A DNA stretch of 33,084 bases from Cyclostephanos tholiformis (lineage: Eukaryota > Bacillariophyta > Thalassiosirophyceae > Thalassiosirales > Thalassiosiraceae): contig JALLPB010000028.1 in the NCBI GenBank assembly GCA_036939975.1, forward strand, positions 1 to 33,084, in the 5' to 3' direction. Below the pieces are notes generated by a model, which did not search any database, was not told where the DNA came from, and was given only the letters and a program-made list of their open reading frames with translations. Position 1 is the stretch's first letter; each line of letters opens with the position of its first letter. The translations under genes and the position numbers were made by a program. Positions 31,030-33,084 of the stretch are shown in pieces.

Positions 31030-31996
31030 GCAAGGTTTGCATTGATATGATTCCGTACATCAAGGAGGTCATCGATGATTTTCCTGAGAAGATTGCGGGG
31101 GTGCAATCCACACCATCCAGCAATCATCTTTTTCAAGTCAGACCCCCTGATGAGGCCAAATACCTACCAGAGAAACTAGCGCGTGCCTTCCATCACACTA
31201 TGGCTCAACTTCTTTTCCTCTCCCAAGTCCGCTGTAATATTCAAACTACAGTTGCCTTCCTCACTACTTATGTCAAACGTCCTGACAATGATGACTGGGG
31301 TAAACTCAAACATGACCATGGGTATTTATTATCAACACATTGTCTATGACTCACACTTTTTGCTGAGTCGCTCTCCCATAAAGCGTGGTATGTTGATGCT
31401 TCTCATCAACTACACAACAACTGCAAAGGGCACACGGGCTCCATCCTCACATTCGGACGTGGTGCTACCACCAGCTCATCTACGAAACAGAAAATCCCTT
31501 CTAAAAACTCATGCGAAAGTGAAATCATTGGTTTGTATGACAAGGTTAGCGATATTCTATGGACCCGCCAATTCCTCGAAGCCCAAGGGTATAAAATTGA
31601 AACCAACATTGTCTATCAAGACAACATGAGTACCCTTTCCTTGGCCAAGAATGGCTATGTTTCCAGCTCTAAACGGACCAAGCACATTAAAGCCAAGTAC
31701 TTCCAAACTCGGCCTCCAATCCTGTCCCACTGAACAAATGTTGGCGGATGTCCTCACTAAACCACTTCAAGGAGCAAACTTTCGATTGATGTGTGCCTTT
31801 TTAATGAATTGCCCCATCCATTACCATGAGGATCAAACTCTCATTCCCACCTCATCTCCTACGCTCACCAAAATCACCTGCAACATACCTCCCTCTCTCC
31901 CTATTAATCATCCTACACAATTCATCCTGTCGGACAACCCTACAGACAATCTGATGAAGGCACAATCCCTATGGCCCACTCCTCACCGTGGGGGTG
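31030..31996 (+). pseudogene. Second copia relic: reverse transcriptase end and RNase H
   Basis: This belongs to a copia lineage different from the one at 14086. From 31030 the frame gives VCIDMIPYIKEVIDDFPEKI and AFHHTMAQLLFLSQVR, typical of the reverse transcriptase to RNase H connection. After a TGA at 31347-31349 the same frame continues with AWYVDASH, SCESEIIGLYDKVSDILWT and VYQDNMSTLSLAKNG, carrying the RNase H Asp, Glu and Asp positions. Near 31700 a deletion and frameshift leads to CPTEQMLADVLTKPLQG, with the last Asp. Integrase and all upstream parts are missing, so this is a 5'-truncated, dead copy. Confidence 0.85.
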
Positions 31997-32591
31997 TGTT
32001 GAGGTTCAGTCTCCTGTTACAGGTGTACCGGTCCCTCAGATGCATATAAGTATGCCGACAAAGAATGTGAAGTGGAGAGATGCCTCCCCACATCATCTCC
32101 TTTGCCTAGTAGAGAGTCACCGCTCATAATTTAATCAATATCTTGATTTCCAATGTCAAATTTGCTATCAATTAAATAATTGCTATCGCCTCAAAAACCA
32201 TAGCAGCCATTCCATTGCTACTTACCATGTCATACCCAACAGAAATGGCAGCTAATGGTCTTGGGTGATTGTTGTATGCATCTGATCTGGATGGGGAGCA
32301 CCAAGGTGGCCGTGGGATGATGGTGGCAGCCATTGATGAAAAGTGTGTGTGGCATGCATTTTTGTTAGTGTTTAGTGTGCTGTTTTACATGGACGACAAC
32401 ACCATCATCACAGAAAATAGGCTAAGATGTATTATTTATGTTAATGTTATAGATTATAGAGTTTAACTATCAAGCCTTGTTGCACAGCAGGTTAGTGAAT
32501 TGTTCCGTTCCCCACAGCTGGGAGTGAGGCACCATTGCAGCCACATGGCCATGGTGGCTGTCATGGTTGGGGTGGGTGTGAAGCCTCAACA
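31997..32591 (+). repeat. 3' LTR of the second copia relic
   Basis: A purine run (GTGGGGGTG) is followed by TGTTGAGG at 31997-32004, and CCTCAACA at 32584-32591 is its exact inverse, as expected for LTR termini. The enclosed 595 bases contain no gene. No second copy is present in the window, so the right edge rests only on the terminal inverted repeat; the LTR may contain a later insertion. Confidence 0.55.
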
Positions 32592-32975
32592 AACACACAA
32601 GTACTTATTCCTACAAAGAGAAGGGTAGTTGAGAAAATTCTCAGTTTTTGTGGCTCATAGATAGCATGGGTATGGGAAGATAATAGGTAGATACTTGTGG
32701 CAGGAACTCATACTCCCAAAAAGGTACTATGTTACGACAAGTTTTGCTAAGTCTAAAGAAAACACCTTAAACTTTACCGTGTCCATACTGTTGAGTAGTA
32801 CCTTACTTTGAAGATACTTTTTGGGACCTTTTTCCTCCCTTGTCACAATGTCACTCCACCATGGTGGTCAGGGGCTTTTTAATATATCATTGTCCATGGC
32901 ATGGGATGGCCCAATATAAAAATAGGGAGAACTTTTTATTTGCACCCATTTTTTGAAGCCGGGGGCCAGTCGACC
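32592..32975. other. Intergenic stretch
   Basis: No gene or clear repeat is seen. The last bases before 32976 (…GGGGGCCAGTCGACC) are the outer flank of the next LTR copy and do not resemble the primer-binding site region at 8443-8464. Confidence 0.5.
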
Positions 32976-33084
32976 CAAAAGCACGATACACTACAATGTA
33001 TCGCGAAAGGCAGAAAACCAATAAAGGATCTCTTGGAGCAGGGAAATTGTGAGCTAGAAGTGTTATCACTACACTAGCGAGCAA
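32976..33084 (-). repeat. Second LTR copy of the gypsy family (partial, cut by the window end)
   Basis: These bases match 8465-8573 with only two differences. The inner-side neighbour is not a primer-binding site, so this is either the 3' LTR of another full element extending beyond the window or a solo LTR, in the same orientation as the element at 1-8797. Confidence 0.9.

Noticed and set aside
1..33084. CRISPR array, bacterial operon or rRNA
   Set aside because: No spaced identical repeats, no bacterial gene arrangement and no rRNA-like sequence. Spliceosomal introns show this is eukaryotic nuclear DNA.

Overview
The window looks like nuclear DNA of a stramenopile microalga, most likely a diatom. 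Four things suggest this. The host genes carry short GT-AG introns (77 to 193 nt). A class III nucleotide cyclase is fused to a voltage-sensor-like membrane region. There is a TMTC-type glycosyltransferase. The dense retrotransposon load (Ty3/gypsy and Ty1/copia) has protein signatures I associate with diatom elements. Two single N positions (21470 and 30934) mark a draft assembly. The species cannot be fixed from the sequence.

Layout. 1-8797 is a nearly complete Ty3/gypsy element on the minus strand: partial 3' LTR, pol, a short predicted intron, gag-protease, primer-binding site and 5' LTR. It sits in the coding sequence of a small zinc-finger gene relic (8798-9330). 9331-13022 is low-complexity DNA with one weak ORF and an 11-bp tandem array. 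13023-13921 is a decayed PIF/Harbinger transposase. 14086-17648 is a decayed Ty1/copia element with both LTRs. 17649-22103 has no convincing gene but holds a hexamer minisatellite, a foldback repeat with a tRNA-like Pol III unit in its loop, and an inverted partner of the 11-bp array.

22104-30671 is the gene island: a TMTC-like O-mannosyltransferase (+, 2 exons), a hypothetical gene (-), a voltage-sensor adenylyl-cyclase-like gene (+, 6 exons) and a TKL-like protein kinase (-, 4 exons). Neighbours are strictly convergent or divergent with short spacers. All exon joins were worked out by hand and keep the frame. 30963-31006 is a tandem array of 11-bp palindromes. 31030-32591 is a second, unrelated copia relic ending in a 3' LTR. 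The last 109 bases are another LTR copy of the gypsy family that opens the window.

Most notable points. (1) The gag stop codon of the gypsy element lies inside a consensus splice donor, and removing a 170-nt intron fuses gag-protease to pol in frame, so splicing could set the Gag:Gag-Pol ratio. (2) Between RNase H and integrase lies a block of about 370 residues laid out like a C5-cytosine methyltransferase but lacking its catalytic motifs. (3) The cyclase has a canonical S1-S4 voltage sensor but no visible pore, and one of its two metal-binding Asp positions is Asn.
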